Assembly (NCBI GenBank): GCA_016933355.1
Contig: JAFGBC010000211.1
Location: forward strand, 1 to 27,907
Length of the DNA stretch: 27,907 nucleotides
Reading direction: 5' to 3'
DNA from: Candidatus Aminicenantota bacterium
GTDB taxonomy: Bacteria > Acidobacteriota > Aminicenantia > Aminicenantales > JAFGBC01
Within the stretch, counting starts at the first letter, position 1; every line of letters begins with the position of its first letter. Made by a program: the position numbers and the translations under genes. Below, in pieces: positions 1-14,249 of this stretch. Below the pieces are notes generated by a model. It was given only the letters and a program-made list of their open reading frames with translations. It had not been told where the DNA came from and did no database searches.

Positions 1-300
1 GCCGCGGCGGCCGCGGCCGCCGCCGCCTTCGTTTTAATCCGACCCGAAGGAGCGCCGCCCGGGCCGTTCGTATTCTCGTTCGAAGACACGGTCTCGTCCC
101 TCCTGCTGGAGATCGGCGACGACCCCGCCCTCGAGAGCTCGTTCGACCGAGCGCTTCAAGCCTCGCTCGACGAGACGGTCGGCGCGGCGGGGGAGGGGGC
201 TTTTGCCCCCGGTCCGGACGATCCGCTCTTCTGGGAAAAGCTGAGCGACCAGGACCTGTCGCGGCTCGAACCCGGACTTCAAGGTGAGAAGAAAACCTAG
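1..300 (+). CDS. C-terminal part of an unrecognised protein, possibly membrane-anchored (5' truncated)
   Basis: Frame 1 is open from the first base to a TAG at 298-300 and gives 99 residues; the start lies outside the window. The visible part begins with a run of about nine alanines followed by FVLI, which could be the end of a membrane helix. An acidic tail follows, ending with a segment like 'FWEKLSDQDLSRLEPGL'. I do not recognise a domain. The stop codon overlaps the ribosome binding site of the next gene, a secreted LTxxQ protein, which supports this frame being real and coupled. In related contexts such pairs can lie downstream of an ECF sigma factor, with the first gene acting as a membrane anti-sigma factor; that is inference only, because nothing upstream is visible. 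Confidence 0.6.
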   Translation, partial: AAAAAAAAAFVLIRPEGAPPGPFVFSFEDTVSSLLLEIGDDPALESSFDRALQASLDETVGAAGEGAFAPGPDDPLFWEKLSDQDLSRLEPGLQGEKKT

Positions 301-304
301 GAGG
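299..304 (+). promoter_or_regulatory. Ribosome binding site overlapping the upstream stop codon
   Basis: AGGAGG lies six bases before the ATG at 311 and shares bases with the TAG stop of the preceding frame. It fixes the start of the LTxxQ gene at 311 rather than at the earlier in-frame GTG at 284, and implies translational coupling. Confidence 0.8.
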
Positions 305-310
305 TCGACC

Positions 311-817
311 ATGATCAAGAGGAAAGCCGTTCGTGTTCGGCTGATTCCGGCGCTCCTCGCGCTGGCGGCGCTCGGCGCGTCGTTTGCCGCCGCGGCGCCC
401 GCCCCTCAGGCGCGGAGCCGGGAGAGGATCCGCGAGAACCTCCTGACGCTGAGGCTCCTGCGCATGACCCAGGCCCTGGACCTGACCGAGGAGCAGAGCG
501 CGATGATCTTTCCCGCCGTCAACCGGATCGAAAAGGAGAAGCTCGGCCTCCTCAGGCGGCTCAGCCCCGAGATCGAGGGGCTGCGCGAGGCCGTCCGGTC
601 GCCTGAACCCGACGAGGCCGATATCCTGGCCCGGGCCGACCGCGTCCGTGAGCTTAGAGACGCCGTCAAGGCAAAGGATGACGAGCTGGAAGCCTTCCTC
701 GAAGCCGGTCTGACCCCGGTCCAGAGGGCCAAATACCTTCTTTTCTCGGTGGATTTCTATAGAGGAATAGGTCAGATCCTGGAAAGGACCCGGCGGCCGG
801 GAGGGGCCGGCCGATGA
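311..817 (+). CDS. Secreted LTxxQ-motif (Spy/CpxP-like) helical protein
   Basis: The product is 168 residues. It has a basic N-terminus, a hydrophobic alanine/leucine stretch (residues about 11-29) and a likely signal-peptidase site near the AAAAPAP segment, so export to the periplasm is expected. The mature part is highly charged and helical. It carries two LTxxQ motifs, LTEEQ at about 58-62 and LTPVQ at about 134-138, the hallmark of Spy/CpxP and metal-sensor relatives. Known family members are periplasmic chaperones or modulators of envelope-stress signalling; the exact role here is unknown. The length fits the family. The ATG at 311 is chosen because of the strong AGGAGG six bases upstream. 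It is not part of the tRNA/ribosomal transcription unit, since a promoter and a possible terminator separate them. Confidence 0.75.
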   Translation: MIKRKAVRVRLIPALLALAALGASFAAAAPAPQARSRERIRENLLTLRLLRMTQALDLTEEQSAMIFPAVNRIEKEKLGLLRRLSPEIEGLREAVRSPEPDEADILARADRVRELRDAVKAKDDELEAFLEAGLTPVQRAKYLLFSVDFYRGIGQILERTRRPGGAGR

Positions 818-862
818 GGCTTCAACCCTCTCCGGACCCCCCGGCCGGAATAAGTTTTTTTT
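795..862 (+). terminator. Possible transcription terminator after the LTxxQ gene
   Basis: GGCCGGG at 795-801 can pair with CCCGGCC at 840-846, and GGG at 803-805 with CCC at 837-839, leaving A802 bulged and a 31-base loop. A run of eight T lies at 855-862. The gap of about eight bases between stem and T-run, and the start of the stem inside the coding end, make this a weak candidate. Confidence 0.3.
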
Positions 863-871
863 CAGGGGATC

Positions 872-900
872 TTGACAAAAACTGGCATTTCAGATAGCAT
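872..900 (+). promoter_or_regulatory. Sigma70-type promoter for the tRNA-rpmG-secE-nusG-rpl-rpo unit
   Basis: A perfect -35 box TTGACA (872-877) is followed by a 17-base spacer and TAGCAT (895-900), which matches the -10 consensus at four of six bases. Transcription would start near 907 and read through the tRNAs. No other comparable promoter is visible before rpsL, so it may drive everything down to rpoC. Confidence 0.75.
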
Positions 901-908
901 CCTCCAAG

Positions 909-931
909 GACTCTTTTACTTTTAAAGAGTC
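909..931 (+). promoter_or_regulatory. Leader hairpin 1 of the tRNA operon
   Basis: GACTCTTT (909-916) and AAAGAGTC (924-931) are perfect reverse complements around a seven-base loop. They lie at the predicted 5' end of the transcript. It could protect the RNA end, mark a processing site or take part in antitermination; the sequence alone does not decide. Confidence 0.45.
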
Positions 932-958
932 ACGGCGCGCGTAAGTCCGAGCTGGTCG

Positions 959-990
959 AGAGAAAGAGCGTTTCGTAAGAATCTTTCTCT
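959..990 (+). promoter_or_regulatory. Leader hairpin 2 of the tRNA operon
   Basis: A nine-base stem, 959-967 with 982-990 (AGAGAAAGA against TCTTTCTCT), encloses a 14-base loop. It is about 50 bases upstream of the first tRNA. It has no T-run directly after it, so it is unlikely to be a simple intrinsic terminator. Confidence 0.4.
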
Positions 991-1045
991 TAATCCACTC
1001 CCCCGGAATGCGGTCGGCTTGTTCATTTTTTGCTGTGGTGGATGT

Positions 1046-1118
1046 GCCAGCGTAGCTCAGCAGGTAGAGCGGCTGATTTGTAATCAGCGGGTCAGGGGTT
1101 CGAATCCCTTCGCTGGCT
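1046..1118 (+). tRNA. tRNA-Thr (anticodon UGU)
   Basis: The 73-base cloverleaf starts with acceptor GCCAGCG, which pairs with CGCTGGC at 1111-1117; the discriminator is T. The anticodon stem GCTGA/TCAGC encloses loop TTTGTAA with anticodon TGT, reading ACA. The T arm has the standard GGTTCGAATCC core. No CCA is encoded. It is the first gene of the cluster, about 140 bases from the predicted transcription start. Confidence 0.96.
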
Positions 1119-1208
1119 CGCTGGGAGGCGAGCGGCCGCCGGCGCCGCGCAGGGCGACGACGGCGGTTTCAAAATTATTAAAAAAAGCGGTGTCGAACAA
1201 TGAAAAGC

Positions 1209-1291
1209 GGGCAGGTTCCAGAGTGGCCAAATGGGGCGGGCTGTAAACCCGCTGCGGAAACGCTTCGGAGGTTCGAATCCTTCCCTGCCCA
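1209..1291 (+). tRNA. tRNA-Tyr (anticodon GUA)
   Basis: This is an 83-base class II tRNA with the long variable arm expected for bacterial tRNA-Tyr. Acceptor GGGCAGG pairs with CCTGCCC at 1284-1290, and the discriminator is A. The anticodon stem GCGGG/CCCGC encloses loop CTGTAAA, with GTA at 1243-1245. No CCA is encoded. It is separated from tRNA-Thr by about 90 bases without a gene. Confidence 0.96.
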
Positions 1292-1300
1292 CTGTTTTTC

Positions 1301-1374
<74 letters not shown>

Positions 1375-1392
1375 CTCGGCGTCAGCGGATGG

Positions 1393-1465
1393 GCCCAAGT
1401 AGCTCAGTTGGTAGAGCACGTCCTTGGTAAGGACGGGGTCACCAGTTCAATTCTGGTCTTGGGCT
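1393..1465 (+). tRNA. tRNA-Thr (anticodon GGU)
   Basis: The 73-base cloverleaf has acceptor GCCCAAG pairing with CTTGGGC at 1458-1464 and discriminator T. Anticodon stem CGTCC/GGACG encloses loop TTGGTAA, giving anticodon GGT. No CCA is encoded. In E. coli the same tRNA order, Thr-Tyr-Gly-Thr, is followed directly by tufB; here rpmG follows instead. Confidence 0.96.
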
Positions 1466-1522
1466 ATGACGATAAGCGAGCCTTCGGACGATAGATAAAG
1501 GACTTCAGGGAAAGGCGTCATC

Positions 1523-1672
1523 ATGAGAGAGAATGTGACTCTGCAATGCTCGGACTGCAAACGTCGCAACTACACCTCGACCCGGAACAAGAAGACGCAG
1601 ACCGAGAAGACGGAGCTCAAGAAGTTCTGCCCCTTCTGCCGGAAGCACACCCTCCACAAGGAAGTCAAGTGA
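1523..1672 (+). CDS. rpmG: Large-subunit ribosomal protein L33, zinc-binding form
   Basis: The 49-residue product is a typical bacterial L33, a small protein near the tRNA exit site of the 50S subunit. Cysteines at 9, 12, 36 and 39 form two CxxC pairs, so this is the zinc-binding version. The rest is lysine and arginine rich, as expected for rRNA contact. The ATG at 1523 gives the normal family length. Upstream pairing to 16S rRNA is only moderate (AGGGAAAGG, 1517-1525 region just before the start). It sits between tRNA-Thr and tRNA-Trp, the common position ahead of secE. Confidence 0.95.
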   Translation: MRENVTLQCSDCKRRNYTSTRNKKTQTEKTELKKFCPFCRKHTLHKEVK

Positions 1673-1701
1673 GCGACGGCGGAGAATTGGAAAGCCGCGA
1701 C

Positions 1702-1775
1702 AGGTGAGTAGCTCAACTGGCCAGAGCAGCGGTCTCCAAAACCGCAGGTTGGGGGTTCGAGTCCCTCCTCACCTG
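1702..1775 (+). tRNA. tRNA-Trp (anticodon CCA)
   Basis: The 74-base cloverleaf has acceptor AGGTGAG pairing with CTCACCT at 1768-1774 and discriminator G. Anticodon stem GCGGT/ACCGC encloses loop CTCCAAA, giving anticodon CCA. The next three bases (1776-1778) are CCA, so the mature 3' end may be encoded, unlike the other four tRNAs here. A run of six T follows at 1780-1785. Its place between rpmG and secE is common in bacteria. Confidence 0.96.
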
Positions 1776-1785
1776 CCACTTTTTT

Positions 1786-1800
1786 CCGGGCCGGCCCCGG
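1786..1800 (+). other. Short GC hairpin before secE
   Basis: CCGGG (1786-1790) and CCCGG (1796-1800) can pair around a five-base loop just after the T-run that follows tRNA-Trp. It may only help separate the tRNA from the mRNA part. Five base pairs is close to chance in GC-rich DNA. Confidence 0.25.
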
Positions 1801-1822
1801 AGACGGTAGGGAAGGTGTCGTC

Positions 1823-2035
1823 ATGAGCGAAAAAGAGAGATGGTACAGGCGCTTCGTGCACTTCCTGAGGGACGTCCGTGCCGAGCTGAAGAAGGTCACC
1901 TGGCCGTCCAAGGCCGAGGTCTACAGCACGACCCTCGTCGTCATCCTGGCCACGATCTTCTTCGGCTTCTACCTGTTCCTGATGGATATCCTGGCGTCCT
2001 GGGGCCTGACCAAGGTCCGGGACATCCTGGGGTAG
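1823..2035 (+). CDS. secE: Preprotein translocase subunit SecE
   Basis: The 70-residue product is the short, single-span form of SecE, which clamps the SecY channel in the inner membrane. The amphipathic region carries the family signature ELKKVTWPSK at residues 21-30, followed by one membrane helix at about 36-55. The ATG at 1823 lies just after a GGGAAGG-like ribosome binding site. It is seven bases ahead of nusG, the near-universal bacterial pairing. Its partner SecY is at the far end of this window. Confidence 0.96.
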   Translation: MSEKERWYRRFVHFLRDVRAELKKVTWPSKAEVYSTTLVVILATIFFGFYLFLMDILASWGLTKVRDILG

Positions 2036-2042
2036 ACGGACC

Positions 2043-2579
2043 GTGTCTATGGCCAAGAACTGGTACATCGTCCACACCTACTCCGGGTTCGAGAAGTTCG
2101 TCCGGGATTCCATCAAGGAGAGGGCGGCCGAGCTGAGCATCCAGGACCAGATCGGCGAGATCATCATCCCGACCGAGGACGTCGTCGAGATCCGGGGCGG
2201 CAAGAAGGTCGTGACGACCAAGCGGGCCTACCCCGGCTACATCCTGGTCGAAATGGACCTGACCGACGAGAACTGGCTTATCATCCGCGATACGCCCAAG
2301 GTCACCGGCTTTGTCGGGTCCGGCAAGAAACCCTCCCCCCTGGGCCAGGACGAAGTCAGCCAGATCGTCAAGCACATGGAGACGACCTCGGAGAAGCCCA
2401 AGCCCAAGCACTCCTTCGAGAAGGGCGAGGCCGTCCGGATCATCGACGGCCCCTTCTTCAACTTCAACGGGCTGGTCGAGGACGTCAACCACGAGAAGAA
2501 CACCCTCAAGGTCATGGTCACGATCTTCGGCCGGTCGACCCCCGTCGAGCTCGAATTCCTGCAGGTCGAAAAGATATAG
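2043..2579 (+). CDS. nusG: Transcription termination/antitermination factor NusG
   Basis: NusG binds RNA polymerase, and links it to Rho or to the ribosome through S10. The 178-residue product has the N-terminal NGN domain, with [11 protein letters not shown] near the start, the conserved PGYILVEM segment at about 60-70 and the VTGFVGSG motif. A C-terminal KOW domain follows ([16 protein letters not shown] onward). It starts at GTG 2043 or at an in-frame ATG at 2049; neither has a strong ribosome binding site, so the choice is open. It lies between secE and rplK as usual. Confidence 0.96.
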   Translation: MSMAKNWYIVHTYSGFEKFVRDSIKERAAELSIQDQIGEIIIPTEDVVEIRGGKKVVTTKRAYPGYILVEMDLTDENWLIIRDTPKVTGFVGSGKKPSPLGQDEVSQIVKHMETTSEKPKPKHSFEKGEAVRIIDGPFFNFNGLVEDVNHEKNTLKVMVTIFGRSTPVELEFLQVEKI

Positions 2580-2588
2580 GAGGAACGG

Positions 2589-3020
2589 ATGTCCAAGGAA
2601 GTCGTCGCCAAGATCAAGCTCCAGATCGTGGCCGGCCAGGCCAGCCCGGCGCCCCCGGTCGGCCCGGCCCTCGGCCAGCACAACGTCAACATCATGGATT
2701 TCGTCCGCCAGTTCAACGAGAAGACGCGGACGATGGAAGAGGGGATGGTCGTCCCCGTCATCATCACCGTCTTCAAGGACAAGAAGTTCCAGTTCGCCCT
2801 CAAGACCCCGCCCGCCTCCTACCTCCTCAAGAAGGCGGCCGGGATCGCCAAGGGCTCGGGCGCGCCCAACAAGGACAAGGTCGGCAAGGTCAGCGCCAAG
2901 CAGCTCGAGGACATCGCCCGGCTGAAGCTCCCCGACCTCAACGCCACCGACCTCGAGGCCGCCAAGCGGATCATCGAAGGGACCGCCAAGAATATGGGAT
3001 TGGAGATCGTCCGTGACTAA
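2589..3020 (+). CDS. rplK: Large-subunit ribosomal protein L11
   Basis: L11 forms the stalk base and the GTPase-associated centre of the 50S subunit with 23S rRNA. The 143-residue product has the proline-rich N-terminal motif [11 protein letters not shown] and the NIMDF segment, then the RNA-binding C-terminal domain with [10 protein letters not shown]. The length is normal. AGGAGG at 2578-2583, overlapping the nusG stop, gives a strong ribosome binding site for the ATG at 2589. Its last eight bases overlap rplA. Confidence 0.97.
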   Translation: MSKEVVAKIKLQIVAGQASPAPPVGPALGQHNVNIMDFVRQFNEKTRTMEEGMVVPVIITVFKDKKFQFALKTPPASYLLKKAAGIAKGSGAPNKDKVGKVSAKQLEDIARLKLPDLNATDLEAAKRIIEGTAKNMGLEIVRD

Positions 3021-3723
3021 GCATGGAAAGAAGTACACCCAAGCCCGGACCCTCAAGGAGGAGACCAAGGCCTACACCGTCGAGGAGGCCGTCGCCCTGC
3101 TCAAGAAGGCCGCCTACGCCAAGTTCGACGAGTCCGTGGACGTGTCCCTCCGGCTCGGGGTCAACCCCAAGTATTCGGACCAGATGGTCCGGGGCACGGT
3201 CGTCCTGCCCCACGGGACGGGACGGACCAAGAAGATCTGCGTCATCGCCGCGGGCGAGAAGATCAAGGAAGCCGAGCAGGCCGGGGCCGACTACGCCGGC
3301 GGCGACGACCTGATCGAGAAGATCGCCGGCGGCTGGATCGACTTCGACGTCGTCATCGCCACCCCGGACGTCATGCGCGGCGTCGGCAAGCTGGGCCGCA
3401 TCCTGGGGACCAAGGGCCTGATGCCCAACCCCAAGGCCGGCACGGTGACCTTCGACGTCAAGAGGGCCGTCGAGGAGACCAAGGCCGGCAAGATCGAGTT
3501 CCGGGTCGACAAGACCTCGATCATCCATTCGCCGGTCGGCAAGGTCTCCTTCAGCGAGGCCCACCTCGCCGACAACATCCAGACCTTCCTCCAGGCCATC
3601 CTTCACGCTAAGCCGGCCGCCGCCAAGGGGAAATACATCCGGTCGATGGCGGTGTCCTCGACGATGGGGCCGTCCTTCCGGCTGTCCGAGGACATCCTGG
3701 AGAAAGAGGAGAAATCGAAGTGA
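3013..3723 (+). CDS. rplA: Large-subunit ribosomal protein L1
   Basis: L1 builds the mobile L1 stalk that handles E-site tRNA, and in many bacteria represses its own operon. The 236-residue product begins MTKHGKKY and contains the signature [15 protein letters not shown] in the middle, as in the whole family. Translation starts at GTG 3013, overlapping the end of rplK by eight bases, so the two are coupled. Its own stop overlaps the GTG start of rplJ. Confidence 0.97.
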   Translation: MTKHGKKYTQARTLKEETKAYTVEEAVALLKKAAYAKFDESVDVSLRLGVNPKYSDQMVRGTVVLPHGTGRTKKICVIAAGEKIKEAEQAGADYAGGDDLIEKIAGGWIDFDVVIATPDVMRGVGKLGRILGTKGLMPNPKAGTVTFDVKRAVEETKAGKIEFRVDKTSIIHSPVGKVSFSEAHLADNIQTFLQAILHAKPAAAKGKYIRSMAVSSTMGPSFRLSEDILEKEEKSK

Positions 3724-4232
3724 AGCGCGAAATCAAGGTCACGACCGGCCAGCGCTTGGCCGAGGCCTTCAAGGCCAACGACAGCTTCTTCCTGCTCGAG
3801 TTCAAGAAGATGCCCGTCGCCCAGTCCGTCGAGCTCCGCAAGCTCCTCCGCAAGAACGCCTACACCTTCAAGGTCGTCAAGAACCGGATCGCCCTGCGGG
3901 CGCTCCCCTCGTCCGTCCCGGCCGAGGTCCGGCCCTTCTTCGTCCGGCCCTCGGCGATCGCCTTCGCCGACCACGACCCGATCGGGCTGGCCCGGATCCT
4001 GCGCGAGTTCGCGGTCCAGGCCAAGACCCTGACCGTCAAGGCCGGCGTCGTCGAGGGCCTCTTCCTGGACGGGGAGCGCTTCCCCGAGATCGCCAAGCTC
4101 GGGTCGCGCAACGACCTCCTGGCAAGGTTCGGCGCCGTGCTCGCCCATCCGCTCCGTCACTTTCAAACGACCTGGCAAGCCCCCCTTTCCGGCCTGGGCA
4201 GGTTGTTGACTCAGCTTAAAAACCAAAAATAG
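3720..4232 (+). CDS. rplJ: Large-subunit ribosomal protein L10 (P0-type stalk protein)
   Basis: L10 anchors the L7/L12 dimers to the 50S stalk base. The 170-residue product has the normal N-terminal rRNA-binding domain, with the conserved [20 protein letters not shown] segment at about 40-56, and a C-terminal helix that would bind L7/L12. It starts at GTG 3720, sharing GTGA with the rplA stop. This leaves no separate leader where L10 autoregulation acts in E. coli, so that control would have to differ or lie within rplA. Confidence 0.95.
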   Translation: MKREIKVTTGQRLAEAFKANDSFFLLEFKKMPVAQSVELRKLLRKNAYTFKVVKNRIALRALPSSVPAEVRPFFVRPSAIAFADHDPIGLARILREFAVQAKTLTVKAGVVEGLFLDGERFPEIAKLGSRNDLLARFGAVLAHPLRHFQTTWQAPLSGLGRLLTQLKNQK

Positions 4233-4246
4233 GGTTGGAGGTAAAC

Positions 4247-4636
4247 ATGTCCCAAGAAAAACTCACCAAGGAACAGTTCTTCGCGCACCTGGATCAGATG
4301 ACCGTCCTCGAGCTCGCCGACTACATCAAGGAATTCGAGACCCGCTACGGCATCAGCGCCGCCGCCGCGATCCCCGTGGCCGTCCCGGGCGCCGCCGCCG
4401 GCGAAGCCAAGGTGGAAGAGGTCAAGACCGAGTTCAACGTCATCCTCAAGGACGTCGGGGACAAGAAGATCAACGTCATCAAGGTCGTCCGCGAGGTCAC
4501 CAGCCTCGGCCTCAAGGAGGCCAAGGACCTCGTCGACGCCGCGCCCAAGCCGCTCAAGGAAAAGGTCACCAAGGAAGAGGCCGACGCCATCAAGGCCAAG
4601 TTCGCCGAAGTCGGCGCCGTTGTCGAGATCCAGTGA
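4247..4636 (+). CDS. rplL: Large-subunit ribosomal protein L7/L12
   Basis: L7/L12 is the multi-copy stalk protein that recruits elongation factors. The 129-residue product has the N-terminal dimerisation region (about 1-35), an alanine- and proline-rich hinge (about 37-53) and the conserved C-terminal factor-binding domain with [12 protein letters not shown] and [10 protein letters not shown]. The ATG at 4247 is chosen over an upstream TTG because GGAGG lies at 4237-4241. It follows rplJ by 14 bases and is the last ribosomal gene before rpoB. Confidence 0.97.
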   Translation: MSQEKLTKEQFFAHLDQMTVLELADYIKEFETRYGISAAAAIPVAVPGAAAGEAKVEEVKTEFNVILKDVGDKKINVIKVVREVTSLGLKEAKDLVDAAPKPLKEKVTKEEADAIKAKFAEVGAVVEIQ

Positions 4637-4734
4637 GCCCGGACGCTCCGGGCGCTGGAGCTCGGGAGAGGAGTCGGATCCGGTGATAAGACGGGACGGG
4701 CCGTCCGCCGGCACTTCCTTTGACGCGAGGGACG
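4637..4734 (+). promoter_or_regulatory. rplL-rpoB spacer with two hairpins (possible attenuator or processing site)
   Basis: GCCCGGA (4637-4643) and TCCGGGC (4647-4653) form a perfect seven-base stem directly after the rplL stop, and GGACG/CGTCC (4694-4698 and 4702-4706) form a second. There is no T-run. In E. coli the same spacer holds a partial terminator and an RNase III site that lower rpoBC expression relative to rplL; a similar role here is inference. Confidence 0.45.
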
Positions 4735-9015
<4,281 letters not shown>

Positions 9016-9017
9016 GG

Positions 9018-13187
<4,170 letters not shown>

Positions 13188-13209
13188 CAGGGATATTTCG
13201 CCAGGGATG

Positions 13210-13238
13210 TTGACAGAAAATGACAATTTTGGTAATAT
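13210..13238 (+). promoter_or_regulatory. Sigma70-type promoter of the str-S10-spc unit
   Basis: A perfect TTGACA (13210-13215), a 17-base spacer and TAATAT (13233-13238, four or five of six matches depending on alignment) form the best promoter in the window. The start would be near 13245. The bases just before the -35 box resemble those of the tRNA-operon promoter. No other promoter of this quality is visible before secY. Confidence 0.85.
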
Positions 13239-13301
13239 CCGAACATTCTTCTCGGGACGTCTGTCCCGGGAGGAATGCCCTGTTTTTTAATTCATTATAA
13301 G

Positions 13302-13308
13302 AGAGGAG
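13302..13308 (+). promoter_or_regulatory. Ribosome binding site deciding the TTG start of rpsL
   Basis: AGAGGAG is eight bases before TTG 13317. Together with the family N-terminus [11 protein letters not shown] directly after that codon, it supports a TTG start rather than the upstream in-frame ATG at 13275. Confidence 0.75.
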
Positions 13309-13316
13309 TAGCCGTT

Positions 13317-13706
13317 TTGCCGACCGTTAACCAGCTTGTTCGAAAAGGGCGGTCCTTTAAGGGATATAAGAGCAAATCGCCCGCTCTCGAGAGATGTCCC
13401 CAGAAGAGAGGCGTCTGCATCCGCGTCTTCACGACGACCCCCAAGAAGCCGAATTCGGCCATGCGCAAGGTCGCCCGCGTCCGCCTTTCCAACAACGTCG
13501 AGGTCACCGGCTACATCCCCGGCGTCGGCCACAACCTCCAGGAACACTCGATTGTCCTGGTCCGGGGCGGGCGCGTCAAGGACCTGCCGGGCGTCCGCTA
13601 CCATTTGGTCCGCGGAACGCTCGACTCGGAAGGCGTCCAGAACCGCATGCAGGGGCGCTCGCGCTACGGCGCCAAGCGGCCCAAGGAAAAGAAGGTCGCT
13701 TCCTAG
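13317..13706 (+). CDS. rpsL: Small-subunit ribosomal protein S12
   Basis: S12 lies at the decoding centre of the 30S subunit. The 129-residue product starts with [11 protein letters not shown] after a TTG initiation codon. It contains [17 protein letters not shown] at about 41-57, and [19 protein letters not shown] further on. The lysines linked to streptomycin resistance when mutated (TPKKPN and GRVKDLPG) are intact, so the protein is expected to be of the sensitive type. It is the first gene of the str block and follows its own promoter. rpsG begins 18 bases later. Confidence 0.96.
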   Translation: MPTVNQLVRKGRSFKGYKSKSPALERCPQKRGVCIRVFTTTPKKPNSAMRKVARVRLSNNVEVTGYIPGVGHNLQEHSIVLVRGGRVKDLPGVRYHLVRGTLDSEGVQNRMQGRSRYGAKRPKEKKVAS

Positions 13707-13724
13707 CGCCCCAGGAGTCCCCCG

Positions 13725-14195
13725 ATGCCCAGACGCGGAATCGTCAAGAAGCGCAAGCCCCAGGCCGACCCGTTCTACAACAGCACCCTGATCGCTAAGT
13801 TCGTCAACCTGACCATGAAGCGCGGGAAGAAGAGCACGGCCGAGCGGGTCATCTACAACACGATGGCCATCGTCAAGGACAAGGCCAAGGAGGACCCCCT
13901 CAAGGCCATGGAAAAGGCGATCGAGAACGTCCGGCCCCTCCTGGAGACCAAGTCGCGGCGCGTCGGCGGCGCGACCTATCAGGTCCCGATCGAGGTCTCG
14001 ACGGCGCGCTCGACCTCGCTGGGCATCCGCTGGCTGATCAAGTACGCCTCGGAGCGGGGCGGCCGGACCATGGAAGAGAAGCTCTCGGCCGAGATCCTGG
14101 ACGCCCTGACCAACAAGGGCGGCGCGGTCAAGAAGCGCGAAGACACGCACAAGATGGCGGAGTCCAACAGGGCGTTCGCCCACTATAAATGGTAG
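13725..14195 (+). CDS. rpsG: Small-subunit ribosomal protein S7
   Basis: S7 nucleates assembly of the 30S head and lines the mRNA exit channel; in E. coli it represses the str operon. The 156-residue product has the family opening MPRRGIVKKRKPQADP, the VGGATYQVPIEV motif in the middle and the HKMAESNRAFAHYKW tail, with normal length. CCAGGAG just upstream supports the ATG at 13725. The short rpsL-rpsG gap offers little room for the large S7-binding structure known in E. coli. Confidence 0.97.
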   Translation: MPRRGIVKKRKPQADPFYNSTLIAKFVNLTMKRGKKSTAERVIYNTMAIVKDKAKEDPLKAMEKAIENVRPLLETKSRRVGGATYQVPIEVSTARSTSLGIRWLIKYASERGGRTMEEKLSAEILDALTNKGGAVKKREDTHKMAESNRAFAHYKW

Positions 14196-14249
14196 TCTCC
14201 CGTATTCGCACAAAGCGAGTGACTCTGAGACTGATGGAGAAAAGGAGTT

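Larger units (their letters stand above)
818..1045 (+). other. Intergenic region: promoter and structured leader of the tRNA operon
   Basis: These 228 bases contain no credible gene. They hold a T-run, a sigma70-type promoter (872-900), two perfect inverted repeats (909-931 and 959-990) and a short T-rich patch (1022-1031) before the first tRNA. The stretch is clearly more AT-rich than the coding DNA around it, as expected for a regulatory region. Confidence 0.75.
13188..13316 (+). promoter_or_regulatory. rpoC-rpsL intergenic region with leader hairpin
   Basis: These 129 bases separate the rpoBC unit from the str unit and are clearly AT-rich. They hold a strong promoter (13210-13238). Just after the predicted start is an eight-base stem, CTCGGGAC (13251-13258) with GTCCCGGG (13263-13270), including one T-G pair. 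A run of six T sits at 13283-13288, twelve bases after the stem, too far for a textbook terminator. It may be a leader attenuator. Confidence 0.5.

Noticed and set aside
1941..3068. A 375-codon - strand frame opposite nusG-rplK
   Set aside because: Lies wholly against conserved genes and has the same low-complexity shadow composition.
13275..13316. A longer rpsL start at ATG 13275 adding fourteen residues
   Set aside because: It overlaps the T-run and ribosome binding site of the leader, and the added residues do not match S12; TTG 13317 with AGAGGAG upstream fits the family N-terminus.
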